A stretch of DNA of 64,000 nt from an uncultured beta proteobacterium (lineage in GTDB: Bacteria > Pseudomonadota > Gammaproteobacteria > Burkholderiales > Burkholderiaceae_C): positions 82,821-146,820 of the forward strand of contig CAIVXG010000217.1 of assembly GCA_903909815.1 (NCBI GenBank), given 5' to 3'. Both the position numbers and the translations under genes were made by a program. Positions 1-9,222 of this stretch are shown here, one piece after another. Each line of letters begins with the position of its first letter. The stretch's first letter is position 1. The notes under the pieces are model-generated. The model worked only from the letters and a program-made list of their open reading frames with translations. It did not search any database and was not told where the DNA came from.

Positions 1-140
1 TCCCCGCCGTGTTGGCCTATAACGTGCTGGGCCGCGTCATCACCCGCATCGAGGCCGATCTCGAAGGCTTTGCGCGCGACCTGCTGGATTTATGCGCAGA
101 CGCACCCACAAGCGCGCTGCGGACCGATTCCGCGAACTGA
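1..140 (+). CDS. MotA/TolQ/ExbB proton channel family protein, 3' end only
   Basis: Only the last 45 codons are inside the window (reading frame from base 3, stop TGA at 138-140). The visible tail, with AVLAYNVLGR followed by a short amphipathic segment RIEADLEGFARDLLD, matches the cytoplasmic C-terminus of TolQ/ExbB proteins, which form the inner-membrane proton channel that energises TolA or TonB. The TolR/ExbD-type gene starts 19 bases downstream, the normal partner order. TolQ and ExbB cannot be separated from this fragment. Confidence 0.8.
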   Translation, partial: PAVLAYNVLGRVITRIEADLEGFARDLLDLCADAPTSALRTDSAN

Positions 141-159
141 TTCTGTCGAAGTTTGCCCG

Positions 160-594
160 ATGTCCTTTGGTCGCTTGGAACGCTCCCAAACCGCTCAGCC
201 CATGAGTGAGATCAATGTCACGCCGCTGGTGGATGTGATGCTGGTATTGGTTGTGATCTTCATCATCACCGCGCCCCTGCTGGCCAGTTCCATCCGCCTG
301 GACCTGCCCAAAACCGATGCTGCCAAGCCCATGGAAGAGCCCAAGTTCGTGACCCTGGTGGTGGACAAGGCCGGCCAGACCTTCCTGCAAGACCAGCCCA
401 TCACGCTGGCGCAACTCGCACAGAGCCTGACGCAAACCGCGGCGCAAAACCCGGACACCGAGGTGCAATTGCGCGCCGACGAAGCCGTGCCCTATGGGCG
501 CGTGGTGGAAGTCATGGGTGTGGCGCAAAAAGCGGGGCTCAGCCGCATCGGCTTTGTAGCGGATGCGAAGACCGTTGATGCCAAGTCGAATTGA
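160..594 (+). CDS. TolR/ExbD family biopolymer transport protein
   Basis: A 144-residue protein starting at MSFGRLERS; the ORF track extends upstream to 70 but that part overlaps the tolQ-like gene. Residues 16-27 carry the family signature SEINVTPLVDVM just before the single membrane helix (VLVVIFIITAPLL), which holds the conserved Asp used in proton transfer. A periplasmic TolR/ExbD fold follows (residues about 45-140). It works with the upstream TolQ/ExbB channel to couple proton-motive force to TolA (envelope constriction) or TonB (uptake). No tolA, tolB, pal or tonB follows; gshA does, so the exact subfamily is open. Confidence 0.88.
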   Translation: MSFGRLERSQTAQPMSEINVTPLVDVMLVLVVIFIITAPLLASSIRLDLPKTDAAKPMEEPKFVTLVVDKAGQTFLQDQPITLAQLAQSLTQTAAQNPDTEVQLRADEAVPYGRVVEVMGVAQKAGLSRIGFVADAKTVDAKSN

Positions 595-617
595 CGCAGC
601 CCTGCCAAAAGTCATCC

Positions 618-2186
618 ATGTTGAAATTCACCTGTTGCGATACCGTTGAGCAGTTTTCCGGCGCGAGCCAGGCCCAGGTGCTGCGCGGCATCACCCGTGG
701 CTTCGAGAAGGAGTGCCTGCGCGTGGACCCGCGTGGCAAACTCGCGCTCACGTTGCATCCGCAAGCCCTGGGTTCCAAGCTCACGCATCCCTGGATCACC
801 ACCGACTATTCAGAGGCCCTGCTCGAATTCATCACGCCACCGACGCAAGACCCGGAACTGCCGCTGGCGCAGGTGCGCGACATCCACCGCTACACCGTGC
901 GCCAACTGGGCGATGAGACCCTGTGGGCCGGCTCTATGCCCTGCATCCTCGCGGATGACAAGGACATTCCCCTGGCCGATTACGGGAGCTCCAACGCGGC
1001 CAAGTTCAAGCACGTGTACCGTGAAGGACTGGGGCTGCGCTACGGCCGCCAGATGCAGACCATTGCGGGCGTGCATTACAACTGGTCGCTGCCGCAGGCT
1101 TTCTGGCAGGCGCTGGACGAAGCCGGCTGCTGCGGTCGCACGCAGAGCATGCAGGACTTCCAGAGCACGCGCTACTTCGGTCTGATCCGTAACTTCCTGC
1201 GCTACAGCTGGCTCATCCCCTATCTGTTCGGCGCATCGCCGGCGATCTGCAAGTCCTTTCTTCAAGGACGCAACACGGACCTGCCCGAACTCTTTCCCGG
1301 CACGCTTTATGGCCCTTACGCCACCAGCCTGCGCATGAGCGATCTGGGCTACCAGAACCGGGCTCAGGACAAGCTGCAGGTGAGCTTCAATTCGCTCGCC
1401 GAATACACGAGCGCGCTCGAAGCCGCGATCCGCACCCCCGATCCGTATTACCAGGAGCTTGGCGTCAAGGACGGCGAGCACTGGAAGCAGCTCAGCGCCA
1501 ATCTGCTGCAGACCGAAAGTGAGTTCTACGCCGGCATCCGACCAAAACGCATCGGCAAGTTGGGCGAGCGCCCAGCGCTGGCCCTGCAGCGCTACGGGGT
1601 GGAATACGTGGAGGTGCGCTTGTTCGACCTGAACCCGATGGTGGACATTGGCATCACGCCCGAGCAAAGTCAGTTTGCCGACGCCTTCTTGTTGATGTGC
1701 CTGTTCCGCGACAGTCCACCCATCACGGCGCGCGAGCAGGCCGAGAACGACGAAAACAAACGTCGTGTGGTGAATCGCGGGCGTCAACCCGATCTCCAAT
1801 TGCTGGTGCACAACCGCGAGCAGCCGTTTCGCGCACTGGCGCACGAGCTGTTTGACGACATGGCCCCCTTTGCCTCGATGCTGGACAGCGCCTGGGGCAC
1901 GACCCGCTACAGCAGCGCGATGCGGTCGCTGCGCCAGCGCATCGATGACCCCGAGACCACGCCCTCGGCCCAGGTGCTGGCGGCGTGCCGGGAGCAGGGC
2001 GGCTACTTTCCAACGATCATGCAATGGTCGCAGCAGCACAAGGCTAGCCTGCTGGACCAGCCCCTGGACCCGGCCACGCAGGCACGCTTCGAGCTCAGTG
2101 TGCGGGAGTCGCTGCGCGAACAAGGGCAGCTCGAAGCCCAGCAGCAAGGCCCGTTTGAGGACTACGTGGCGCAGTATTTTTCTTGA
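618..2186 (+). CDS. gshA: glutamate--cysteine ligase
   Basis: A protein of 522 residues from the ATG at 618 (MLKFTCCDTVEQF); a TTG at 591 that overlaps the tolR stop is a possible alternative. Length and sequence match the proteobacterial GshA family (E. coli enzyme 518 residues). It forms gamma-glutamylcysteine from Glu, Cys and ATP, the first and limiting step of glutathione synthesis in the cytosol. Supporting stretches are GITRGFEKECLRVDPRG near the N-terminus, TTDYSEALLEFITPP in the active-site region, and HYNWSLP and EYVEVRLFDLNP further on. The gene sits 23 bases after tolR on the same strand, so co-transcription is possible. gshB is not in the window. Confidence 0.95.
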   Translation: MLKFTCCDTVEQFSGASQAQVLRGITRGFEKECLRVDPRGKLALTLHPQALGSKLTHPWITTDYSEALLEFITPPTQDPELPLAQVRDIHRYTVRQLGDETLWAGSMPCILADDKDIPLADYGSSNAAKFKHVYREGLGLRYGRQMQTIAGVHYNWSLPQAFWQALDEAGCCGRTQSMQDFQSTRYFGLIRNFLRYSWLIPYLFGASPAICKSFLQGRNTDLPELFPGTLYGPYATSLRMSDLGYQNRAQDKLQVSFNSLAEYTSALEAAIRTPDPYYQELGVKDGEHWKQLSANLLQTESEFYAGIRPKRIGKLGERPALALQRYGVEYVEVRLFDLNPMVDIGITPEQSQFADAFLLMCLFRDSPPITAREQAENDENKRRVVNRGRQPDLQLLVHNREQPFRALAHELFDDMAPFASMLDSAWGTTRYSSAMRSLRQRIDDPETTPSAQVLAACREQGGYFPTIMQWSQQHKASLLDQPLDPATQARFELSVRESLREQGQLEAQQQGPFEDYVAQYFS

Positions 2187-2247
2187 GGCAGGCGTAACTC
2201 TTCTGCCACAATGGCCGTGTTGCCCCTGGTGCAAGGTCGAATCCACC

Positions 2248-3324
2248 GTGACACATCCTGATCTTCAGACGCTTTGCAAACGCTGTGCTGCGATCTTGTT
2301 GTGCTGCGTGCTTGCCGCAGCGGGCAGCCAGGCGCAAGTGCCGCCAACATACAAGTTGCACGTTGTCGGTGGCCTGGCTGGCATAAACCAATTCACGCAC
2401 AACGAAGAGCCCTTCTGGAGCCGGGAATTGTCACGGCTGAGCGGCGGAAAATTCAGCGCTGAGATAGTTCCCTTTGACCGCGCCGGTGTGCCCGGCTCGG
2501 AAATGCTGCGTCTGATCCAGCTTGGCGTCATCCCCTTCGGCACCACCCTCGTGAGCTTCCTCTCCAACGAGTTCCCCGAATTCGGGGCGCCTGACCTGGC
2601 CGGCCTCAATCCGGACATGCCCAGTCTGAAGGTGTCGGTTGCGGCCTTCAGACCCTACCTTGAAAAACAGCTTCGGGATCGGTTCGGCATCGAGGTCCTG
2701 GCCGTCTATGTCTATCCGGCCCAGGTGGTTTTTTGCCGTCGGCCGCTGACCCGACTTGCCGATTTGTCTGGGCGGCGCGTCCGCGTCTCCTCTGCCACGC
2801 AGGCTGATTTCGTGGGGGCTTTTGGCGGCATTCCGGTGATGACCGGGTTTGCGGAAATCATGGCGCACATGAAGTCGGGTGACATCGAGTGCGCCATTAC
2901 CGGAAGCATGTCGGGCAACACCTTGGGCTTGCATGAAGTGAGCACCTATGTGCATACCCTTCCCTTGAGCTGGGGGTTGTCGTTTTTTGGCGCCAACCAG
3001 ACCGCCTGGAACGCCTTGCCGGCTGATCTGAAAGCTTTGTTGCGCCGTGAACTGCCCAAACTGGAAGCCACCATTTGGATGGAATCGCAACTGGAAACCG
3101 CCGCGGGCCTGGCCTGCAACGTCGGCGCTTCCAGTTGCGTTGGCGGGCACAAGGGCAAGATGGTGCTGGTACCCACTTCGGCACAGGACGAGCGTCAACG
3201 CCAGGAGATAGTTGCCAAGACGGTGCTGACGCGATGGGTGCAGCGCTGTGGCTCTCGCTGCAGCGAGGTCTGGAACCAGACCATCGCACCGGCGCGGGGC
3301 ATTCCCTCGCCCCCCTCCAAATGA
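2248..3324 (+). CDS. TRAP-type periplasmic substrate-binding protein (DctP family)
   Basis: A 358-residue protein from a GTG start at 2248. The start is chosen because it gives a normal signal peptide (KRCAAILLCCVLAAAGSQAQ), whereas the longer ORF in the track runs back through gshA. The mature part is a DctP-like fold: YKLHVVGGLAG at the N-terminus, FGTTLVSFLSNEFPEF, and the ligand-binding stretch LADLSGRRVRVSSATQ with the conserved Arg that normally pairs with a carboxylate ligand. Four Cys near the C-terminus (ACNVGASSC, RCGSRC) suggest disulfides. No DctQ or DctM permease gene is adjacent. Instead the stop overlaps the start of a membrane GGDEF-EAL gene by four bases, so the protein may present a ligand to that sensor rather than to a transporter. 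Confidence 0.85.
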   Translation: MTHPDLQTLCKRCAAILLCCVLAAAGSQAQVPPTYKLHVVGGLAGINQFTHNEEPFWSRELSRLSGGKFSAEIVPFDRAGVPGSEMLRLIQLGVIPFGTTLVSFLSNEFPEFGAPDLAGLNPDMPSLKVSVAAFRPYLEKQLRDRFGIEVLAVYVYPAQVVFCRRPLTRLADLSGRRVRVSSATQADFVGAFGGIPVMTGFAEIMAHMKSGDIECAITGSMSGNTLGLHEVSTYVHTLPLSWGLSFFGANQTAWNALPADLKALLRRELPKLEATIWMESQLETAAGLACNVGASSCVGGHKGKMVLVPTSAQDERQRQEIVAKTVLTRWVQRCGSRCSEVWNQTIAPARGIPSPPSK

Positions 3325-5981
3325 CGATCGGCCGGCCATCGCGGATTCGGTTGACCGTAATGGGCCTGGCGGCAAGCTTTGTGCTGGCCGTAGTCACGGC
3401 TGCAGTGAGCCTGATCTGGAGCAACCGACAAGCCGCACTGGCGGGAAGCGAAGCGCAGGCGGCGCGCTTCGTGGTGGGTGCCGAAGCTGCTTTGAATCGA
3501 TCGCTGCTAGGGGTTGACGTGCTGCTTGCCAGCATGGACGAGTTGCTGAATCTGTCGAACTCGATGGTTGACTGGATCGACCCCAAGCTTGCCAGTCGCT
3601 TGATGTATGGCGCGGCGCGACAAAACCTGACAGTGCGCCATCTGGCGCTGATCGATGCACAGGGGCGTGTGCTCGCCTCTTCGGATCAAGACGGTGCGCA
3701 GCATCGGCTCGACCTTCCGTCGGGGTTTATCAACGAGGTGCTGGCGCAACCGGTGTCTACCTTGATGGTGAGTGTCGCGGCGGTGAGTTTTTCGAGTTCG
3801 GAGCGGGTCCTATATCTTGCGCGCAGCATCCAGTTGGCCGACCGCTCCAAGCTTCTGGCGGTGGCTGAAATGCCGGCTGCACTGTTGAATTCGATCCTGG
3901 TTCAAGGGGTGGACATCAGCGGACTGGAGGTAACGCTGGAGCGCGGCGACGGTCAGTTGCTGAGCAGCGTTCCCGTGCGTGAGCAACAAGCCGGCGAAAG
4001 GCTTGCGCCGGCCCTGGGCGACCAGCGCCACGCGGGGCAGGCATTGCATTTGCCCGCGCGGCTGAGTGGCGCTGAGGCACTGGTCTTGATCCGTCCCATC
4101 CTGTATCAGGACGCCCTCATTGCGGCCAGCATTCCGGTGGACTCGGCGCTTGCCGACTGGCGCACGGAGAGTCGTTTCATTCTGCTCGCGATGACGGTGT
4201 TCATCCTGATGATCGTCATTGTTGCCAGCTTCTTTCTGCGCTATCTGGAACGCATGGCGCAGGCCCGACGCGCCATCGTCGAGTCCAAGACCACCCTGGA
4301 TCAGGCGCTGGAGGCCATGGTGAGCGGCTTCCTGCTGCTTGACTCCGAGCACAGGGTGGTGCGCTGGAACCGGCGCTTCGAGGAGATATTCCCCTGGCTC
4401 GCGGGAACAATGAACCCGATGATGCCGTTTCGGCACATTCTGGAGGTGACGGTCAAGCATCATTTGCCAGGCGCCAGCGAGGCCGAGCAACAGCAATGGC
4501 TGGAACGTCGCCTCGCGCTGCAGTGGCAACCCAAGGAGGCGCACGAGCAGTCCTTGCCCAACGGCCACTTCATCCAGATCACGGAGCGAGCCACGCCCGA
4601 GGGCGGTCTGGTGATCGTCTACCACGACGTCACCGATTTGCGTCTGGCCAGCGACGAGATTGAGAAACTGGCGTTCTACGACCCGCTGACGCACCTGCCC
4701 AATCGACGCTTGCTGATCGACAGGCTGGAGCAAGCCACGGCGACCAGCGCGCGCTCGGGCCGGGAGGCGGCGCTGCTGTTTATCGACCTGGACCATTTCA
4801 AGACTCTGAACGACACTCTTGGTCACGATATCGGTGACCTGTTGCTGCGCCAGGTAGCGCAGCGCCTGAGCGCCTGCGTGCGCGAGGGCGACACCGTGGC
4901 CCGCCTGGGCGGCGATGAGTTCGTGGTGATGCTGGCCGATCTGAGCGAGCAGGCCGTGGACGCAGCCACCCAGGTCGAGGCCGTAGCCCAAAAGATATTG
5001 GACGCGCTCAATCAGTCCTATCGTTTGGGGGCGCATGAATACCGCAGCACGCCTAGTATCGGAGTGACGCTTTTTTGCGGTCACGATTGCGCCATGGACG
5101 AATTGCTCAAGCAGGCCGACATCGCCATGTACCAGGCCAAGAGGGCGGGGCGTAACACCGTGCGCATGTTCGATCCCGCGATGCAGGCCGCCATCAGCGC
5201 GCGCTCGTCCATGGAGTTGGATCTGCGCAAGGCGCTGCTGGCGCGCGAATTTGTGCTGTACTTCCAGCCGCAGGTGGATGCAGCGGGACGAGTGATCGGC
5301 GCCGAAGCGCTGCTGCGCTGGAACCACCCCGAGCGCGGCCTGGTGTCGCCGGCCGAGTTCATCCCGTTGGCGGAGGAGACCGGGCTGATCCTGCCTTTGG
5401 GTCAATGGGTTTTGGAGACGGCCTGTACGCAACTGGCCGCTTGGAGCGTGACCCCGCAAACATCCCATCTGAGCCTGGCGGTGAACGTCAGCGCGCGCCA
5501 GTTCAGCGTGCCCCATTTTGTGCGCGACGTGTTGGCTGTGATCGAGCAGACCGGCGTGGCACCGACCCAACTCAAGCTTGAGTTGACTGAAAGCCTGCTG
5601 CTGGACAATGCGGAAGACGTCATCGCCAAGATGCTGGCCTTGAAAGAGCGCGGCGTGAGCTTCTCTTTGGACGACTTTGGCACCGGCTATTCTTCGCTCT
5701 CCTACCTCAAGCGGCTGCCGCTGGACCAGCTAAAAATTGACCGCTCCTTTGTGCGCGACATCCTGATAGATCCCAATGATGCCGCCATCGCCCGCACCAT
5801 CGTGGCTCTGGGCCAAAGCCTGGGCCTGGCGGTCATCGCAGAAGGTGTGGAGACCGAAGCGCAGCGCGATTTTCTCGCCGCCAATGGTTGTCTGGCGTAT
5901 CAGGGTTACCTGTTCAGTCGGCCCTTGCCGAAGGACGAATTTGAGGTGTTCGTACTTCGATCGGCGCAGCGCGAACCCTAG
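3321..5981 (+). CDS. membrane-bound sensor GGDEF-EAL protein (c-di-GMP turnover)
   Basis: An 886-residue protein. The ATG at 3321 overlaps the stop of the preceding binding-protein gene (ATGA). Order of parts: TM helix about 12-33, a large periplasmic sensor region about 34-285, a second TM helix about 290-312 (MTVFILMIVIVASFF), a PAS-like domain about 330-440, a GGDEF domain with intact GGDEF at about residue 530, and an EAL domain with EAL at about 662. An inhibitory RxxD site (REGD) lies five residues before GGDEF. The EAL domain retains NVSARQF, ELTES, DDFGTGYSS and AEGVET. Both cyclase and phosphodiesterase chemistry are therefore possible. Translational coupling to the binding protein suggests that periplasmic ligand occupancy controls cytoplasmic c-di-GMP. 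Confidence 0.92.
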   Translation: MTIGRPSRIRLTVMGLAASFVLAVVTAAVSLIWSNRQAALAGSEAQAARFVVGAEAALNRSLLGVDVLLASMDELLNLSNSMVDWIDPKLASRLMYGAARQNLTVRHLALIDAQGRVLASSDQDGAQHRLDLPSGFINEVLAQPVSTLMVSVAAVSFSSSERVLYLARSIQLADRSKLLAVAEMPAALLNSILVQGVDISGLEVTLERGDGQLLSSVPVREQQAGERLAPALGDQRHAGQALHLPARLSGAEALVLIRPILYQDALIAASIPVDSALADWRTESRFILLAMTVFILMIVIVASFFLRYLERMAQARRAIVESKTTLDQALEAMVSGFLLLDSEHRVVRWNRRFEEIFPWLAGTMNPMMPFRHILEVTVKHHLPGASEAEQQQWLERRLALQWQPKEAHEQSLPNGHFIQITERATPEGGLVIVYHDVTDLRLASDEIEKLAFYDPLTHLPNRRLLIDRLEQATATSARSGREAALLFIDLDHFKTLNDTLGHDIGDLLLRQVAQRLSACVREGDTVARLGGDEFVVMLADLSEQAVDAATQVEAVAQKILDALNQSYRLGAHEYRSTPSIGVTLFCGHDCAMDELLKQADIAMYQAKRAGRNTVRMFDPAMQAAISARSSMELDLRKALLAREFVLYFQPQVDAAGRVIGAEALLRWNHPERGLVSPAEFIPLAEETGLILPLGQWVLETACTQLAAWSVTPQTSHLSLAVNVSARQFSVPHFVRDVLAVIEQTGVAPTQLKLELTESLLLDNAEDVIAKMLALKERGVSFSLDDFGTGYSSLSYLKRLPLDQLKIDRSFVRDILIDPNDAAIARTIVALGQSLGLAVIAEGVETEAQRDFLAANGCLAYQGYLFSRPLPKDEFEVFVLRSAQREP

Positions 5982-6040
5982 GCACTCACTTTCTTGCTGC
6001 GGGTCTCGAAATCGCGCCATTCTTTTGGCATGATGCGAGC

Positions 6041-7051
6041 ATGAGCCCACGCCCAAATTCCGCCCCCTCCATTTCCTGCGTCATGCCGGCCTTCAACGAG
6101 GAAGGCAATCTGGCGAACTTTGTGCCTCAGGTGTTGGCCACGCTGAATGCTCTGTCACCACAGGTGGAACTGATCGTGGTGGACGATGGCAGCCGCGACA
6201 CCACGGTGCAGGTGGCGCGCGCTCTTTGTGCCTCGCACCCTGAACTGGTGTTGCTGCAACTCTCGCGCAACTTCGGCAAGGAAGCTGCGTTGACCGCGGG
6301 GCTGGCCGCAGCGCGCGGCGACGTCGTCTTCTTGCTCGATGCCGATGGCCAGCATCCCGTGTCCTTGTTGCCCGAGATGATGAAGAAATGGAAGCAGGGC
6401 GCGGACGTGGTGTACGCCGTGCGCAAGACACGAGCCGACCAGTCGGGCCTGCACGGGGGCTTGGCCGAGCTCTTTTACAAGCTGGTGAATTTTGGCAACC
6501 GGGTGCAGATTCCGCCGCACGCGGGAGACTTTCGCCTGATGGACCGCAAGGTGGTCGCGGCCTTGAACGCGCTGCCCGAGCGCAACCGTTTCATGAAGGG
6601 CCTGTACGCCTGGGTCGGCTTCAACGCCACGGCCATCGATTACGAACCGCTGCCGCGCACTCAGGGTCAAAGCAGCTTCGGACTGCGCGGCGCATTCGCC
6701 CTGGCGTTCACCGGCATCCTGGCCTTTTCGATTGCGCCGCTGCGGCTGCTCGCTTTGTGCGGCTTGCTGTTGGCGCTGGCTGCGATCGGCTATGGCAGCT
6801 GGGTGGTGGTGGACTATTTTCTATGGGGCATCGCCGTTCCAGGCTACGCCACGATCGTAGCCGGCATGATGTTCTTGAGCGGCATCCAGTTGCTCTCCAT
6901 CGGCGTGCTGGCCGAGTACGTGGGCCGCATCTACGAAGAGGTAAAGCAGCGTCCGCTGTTTCTGGTGAGTGAGCGCATCGGCACCGGTCTGAGCACAGCG
7001 GCGTCGATGGTTGTCGATTCGACCGAGCGGCGCGATTCTTCGCTGCTCTGA
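6041..7051 (+). CDS. membrane glycosyltransferase family 2 (dolichol/undecaprenyl-phosphate sugar transferase type)
   Basis: A 336-residue protein with an N-terminal GT-A fold and two C-terminal TM helices (about 225-250 and 262-290). The nucleotide-sugar site is visible as VVDDGS (residues about 46-51) and LLDADGQHP (about 95-103). The layout matches GtrB/ArnC/DPM1-like enzymes, which load a sugar onto a polyprenyl phosphate at the inner membrane. The GtrA-family gene begins nine bases later, the classic pairing for flipping or delivering the lipid-linked sugar. The sugar and the final acceptor cannot be read from the sequence. Confidence 0.88.
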   Translation: MSPRPNSAPSISCVMPAFNEEGNLANFVPQVLATLNALSPQVELIVVDDGSRDTTVQVARALCASHPELVLLQLSRNFGKEAALTAGLAAARGDVVFLLDADGQHPVSLLPEMMKKWKQGADVVYAVRKTRADQSGLHGGLAELFYKLVNFGNRVQIPPHAGDFRLMDRKVVAALNALPERNRFMKGLYAWVGFNATAIDYEPLPRTQGQSSFGLRGAFALAFTGILAFSIAPLRLLALCGLLLALAAIGYGSWVVVDYFLWGIAVPGYATIVAGMMFLSGIQLLSIGVLAEYVGRIYEEVKQRPLFLVSERIGTGLSTAASMVVDSTERRDSSLL

Positions 7052-7059
7052 CCGCGCTC

Positions 7060-7428
7060 ATGTCGCGCTCGGGTTTTTGGTTCCTGGTGGTGGGCAGTTC
7101 CGCCGCCCTCACGCACATGGCAGTGTTCTCCCTGGTGCAGCGCGAGGTCTGGCCGGAGTTGGCAAACGCCCTGGGTTTTTGCGTGGCCTTCGGCGTGAGC
7201 TTTGCCGGCCACCGGCTCCTGAGCTTTCAGGATGCTGCAACCAGCGTGCGCCAGAGCCTGGGGCGTTTTGCCGTGACCTCGCTGCTCGGCTTTGCCTCGA
7301 ACGAGGTGGTGTTCGTCGCGCTGCTGCGCGGCCTGCTTTGGCCCGCGCTGCTGGCGCTTTTTGTTGCCATGGTTTTTGCCGCGGCCCAGACCTATGTGCT
7401 GAGCCGCTACTGGGCCTTCAAGCGTTGA
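7060..7428 (+). CDS. GtrA family membrane protein
   Basis: A 122-residue, almost wholly hydrophobic protein with four predicted TM helices, typical of the GtrA family. Family stretches are FLVVGSSAALTHM in helix 1, NALGFCVAFGVSFAGHRLLSF in helix 2 and a C-terminal LSRYWAFKR. GtrA proteins are thought to help translocate polyprenyl-linked sugars made by an adjacent GtrB-type transferase, which here lies nine bases upstream. The 3' end overlaps the convergent deacetylase gene by 11 bases. Confidence 0.85.
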   Translation: MSRSGFWFLVVGSSAALTHMAVFSLVQREVWPELANALGFCVAFGVSFAGHRLLSFQDAATSVRQSLGRFAVTSLLGFASNEVVFVALLRGLLWPALLALFVAMVFAAAQTYVLSRYWAFKR

Positions 7429-8266
7429 CCGCGTGGTTGACCAGCGTGGCGCCGCGGACCAGTTGCACGCGGTGGCGTTGCAGCGCGTCGGTGAATGCGG
7501 AACTCGCGAGGTAGTCAAGTTCCCGGTGCCTAGCCTGACCAATCTCGTCTTCGGGCTCAGCGCGGTTGGCCGGGTGGCACATGACGATGTCGCCCTCGGC
7601 CGCAAGCGCCAGCCACTGGTTCATCAGCGCCGCGTAGCGCGAACCGTCCCCCTTGAAGTCGTAGATTCCGCTCAGGTTGGCAGCGCAGGCAATGTGCTTG
7701 GTTGCTGCAAGTTGGCGCAGCGCCATCGCGCCCAAGGCGGTGATGATGTGGCCCTTGAGTCCGATCGGCGCCTGCGAGATGCGCAGGTAGGGCGGCTGCG
7801 CGCCGTAGCGCTCGTGCAGCACCTGCACCAGCGCCTGGCGGATGCCGTTGAATTGCTGCACATGTTGATGCCCGTCGACGTAGTCCGGCGGCGCTTGCCA
7901 CTGCGCCTCGAAGGCGTCGAACTGGTGTGAAATTACGGCGCGCGCTGTGGCCACATTGAAGCCGCCCAGCACCGCCTTGAACATGGCGGCGTTGAGTGAG
8001 CAACCGTGGCCCGTGCGAAGAGCAAAGTCGCTGGTCCAGTCCAGGTGCAGACCGACGTCGATGCGCCCGCGCAAGTCCTGCAGCAGCGCCACGTCCTGGC
8101 GCCAGCGCGGCGACAGCACCATCACGCTGGTGGCACTGAGCCGACCCTTTGCGGCAAGTTGCGCGATGCCGCGCGATGCCGCTTCGTGCACCGCGAAATC
8201 GTCCGCGCACAGGACAATCTGCTTGCGTTCCGCGAAGCCGTCGGTACGGCTCGCGCTGGCTTTCAT
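7418..8266 (-). CDS. ChbG/HpnK-family carbohydrate deacetylase (YdjC-like)
   Basis: A 282-residue protein starting at MKASASRTDG; the longer ORF in the track is a shadow of the LysR gene. It has the metal ligands of the ChbG/HpnK/YdjC family: CADDFAVHEA near the N-terminus, GLHLDW, and DGHQHVQQF. These enzymes remove N-acetyl groups from oligosaccharides or glycolipids. It is convergent with the GT2-GtrA pair and could deacetylate the sugar they transfer, but that is inference from position. Its ATG overlaps the stop of the LysR gene (ATGA), so the two are probably co-transcribed. Confidence 0.83.
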   Translation of the reverse strand: MKASASRTDGFAERKQIVLCADDFAVHEAASRGIAQLAAKGRLSATSVMVLSPRWRQDVALLQDLRGRIDVGLHLDWTSDFALRTGHGCSLNAAMFKAVLGGFNVATARAVISHQFDAFEAQWQAPPDYVDGHQHVQQFNGIRQALVQVLHERYGAQPPYLRISQAPIGLKGHIITALGAMALRQLAATKHIACAANLSGIYDFKGDGSRYAALMNQWLALAAEGDIVMCHPANRAEPEDEIGQARHRELDYLASSAFTDALQRHRVQLVRGATLVNHAVNA

Positions 8267-9192
8267 AACGGCGCGTGCCAGAACTGGGGCTGGCCGTAAT
8301 GGTGCTTCAGGAAGTCGATCCACAGGCGCACCCGCAGCGGCAGATGCTTGCGCTGCGGAAACACGGCGTAAATGCCATTCGGCGGCGCGGCAAAGTCCGC
8401 CAGAACTTCCACCAGCGCGCCGCTGGCGATCTCCGACTCCACCTCCCAGGTGCTGCGCCAGGCAATGCCGTAACCCGCCAGACACCAGGCGTGCAGCACC
8501 TGGCCATCCGAGCAGTCCAGCGGACCGCCGGGTTTGAGGTGGCTCACCTGTGCCGGCCCACCCTCGGGCGCAGGCGAACAAAACGCCCAGCCCCGCGTTT
8601 GCGAGGCATCGCTGGAAAGAGTGAGGCAATCGAATTTGGACAGGTCTGCGGGGTGCCGGGGCGTGCCGTGCTGCTTCAGGTACTTGGGCGTGGCCACGCA
8701 CAGGCGGCGGTTGTCTGCCAGACGCACGCTCACCAGGGTCGAGTCCGGCATGTCGCCCACGCGCACGGCGCAGTCGAAACCTTCGCCCGCGAGATCGACC
8801 ACGCGGTCGCCCAGGTTCAGGGAGATCGTCACCTCGGGATGCAGTTCGCGAAACCGCGGTACCAGCGGCGCCACGTGGCGCCGGCCAAAGCCTGCGGGTG
8901 CGGTGATGCGCAAATGGCCGCTGGCCTTGACGCCGCCGGCGCTCACGCTGGCCTCGGCGTTGGCCATGTCGGCCAGCAGCCGCTGGCAGTCTTCCAGGAA
9001 CGCGCTGCCCTCGTGCGTGAGGCTGATGCGCCTTGTGGTACGCACCAGCAGCTTCACGCCCAGGCGCTCCTCCAGCGCGTCCAGGCGCCGCCCCATCACG
9101 GCCGGTGTCAGACCTGCGGCCTTGGCCGCAGCCGTCAAACTGGCGCGCAGGGCCACACCCACGAAGGCTTCCATCTGTTTGAGTTTGTCCAT
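8263..9192 (-). CDS. LysR-family transcriptional regulator
   Basis: A 309-residue protein starting at MDKLKQMEAFVGVAL. The longer ORF start at 9234 would run into the divergent promoter region, so the internal ATG is preferred. An N-terminal winged helix-turn-helix (about 1-60, with SLTAAAKAAGLTPAVMGRRL) is followed by a LysR effector-binding domain (about 90-300). It is divergent from the haloacid dehalogenase-malate synthase pair, 87 bases away, and overlaps the deacetylase gene downstream. LysR proteins often control the divergent gene, so the dehalogenase is the likeliest target. Confidence 0.88.
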   Translation of the reverse strand: MDKLKQMEAFVGVALRASLTAAAKAAGLTPAVMGRRLDALEERLGVKLLVRTTRRISLTHEGSAFLEDCQRLLADMANAEASVSAGGVKASGHLRITAPAGFGRRHVAPLVPRFRELHPEVTISLNLGDRVVDLAGEGFDCAVRVGDMPDSTLVSVRLADNRRLCVATPKYLKQHGTPRHPADLSKFDCLTLSSDASQTRGWAFCSPAPEGGPAQVSHLKPGGPLDCSDGQVLHAWCLAGYGIAWRSTWEVESEIASGALVEVLADFAAPPNGIYAVFPQRKHLPLRVRLWIDFLKHHYGQPQFWHAPL

Positions 9193-9222
9193 AACGGCAA
9201 GATTACCTCCATTTTCATCCGG

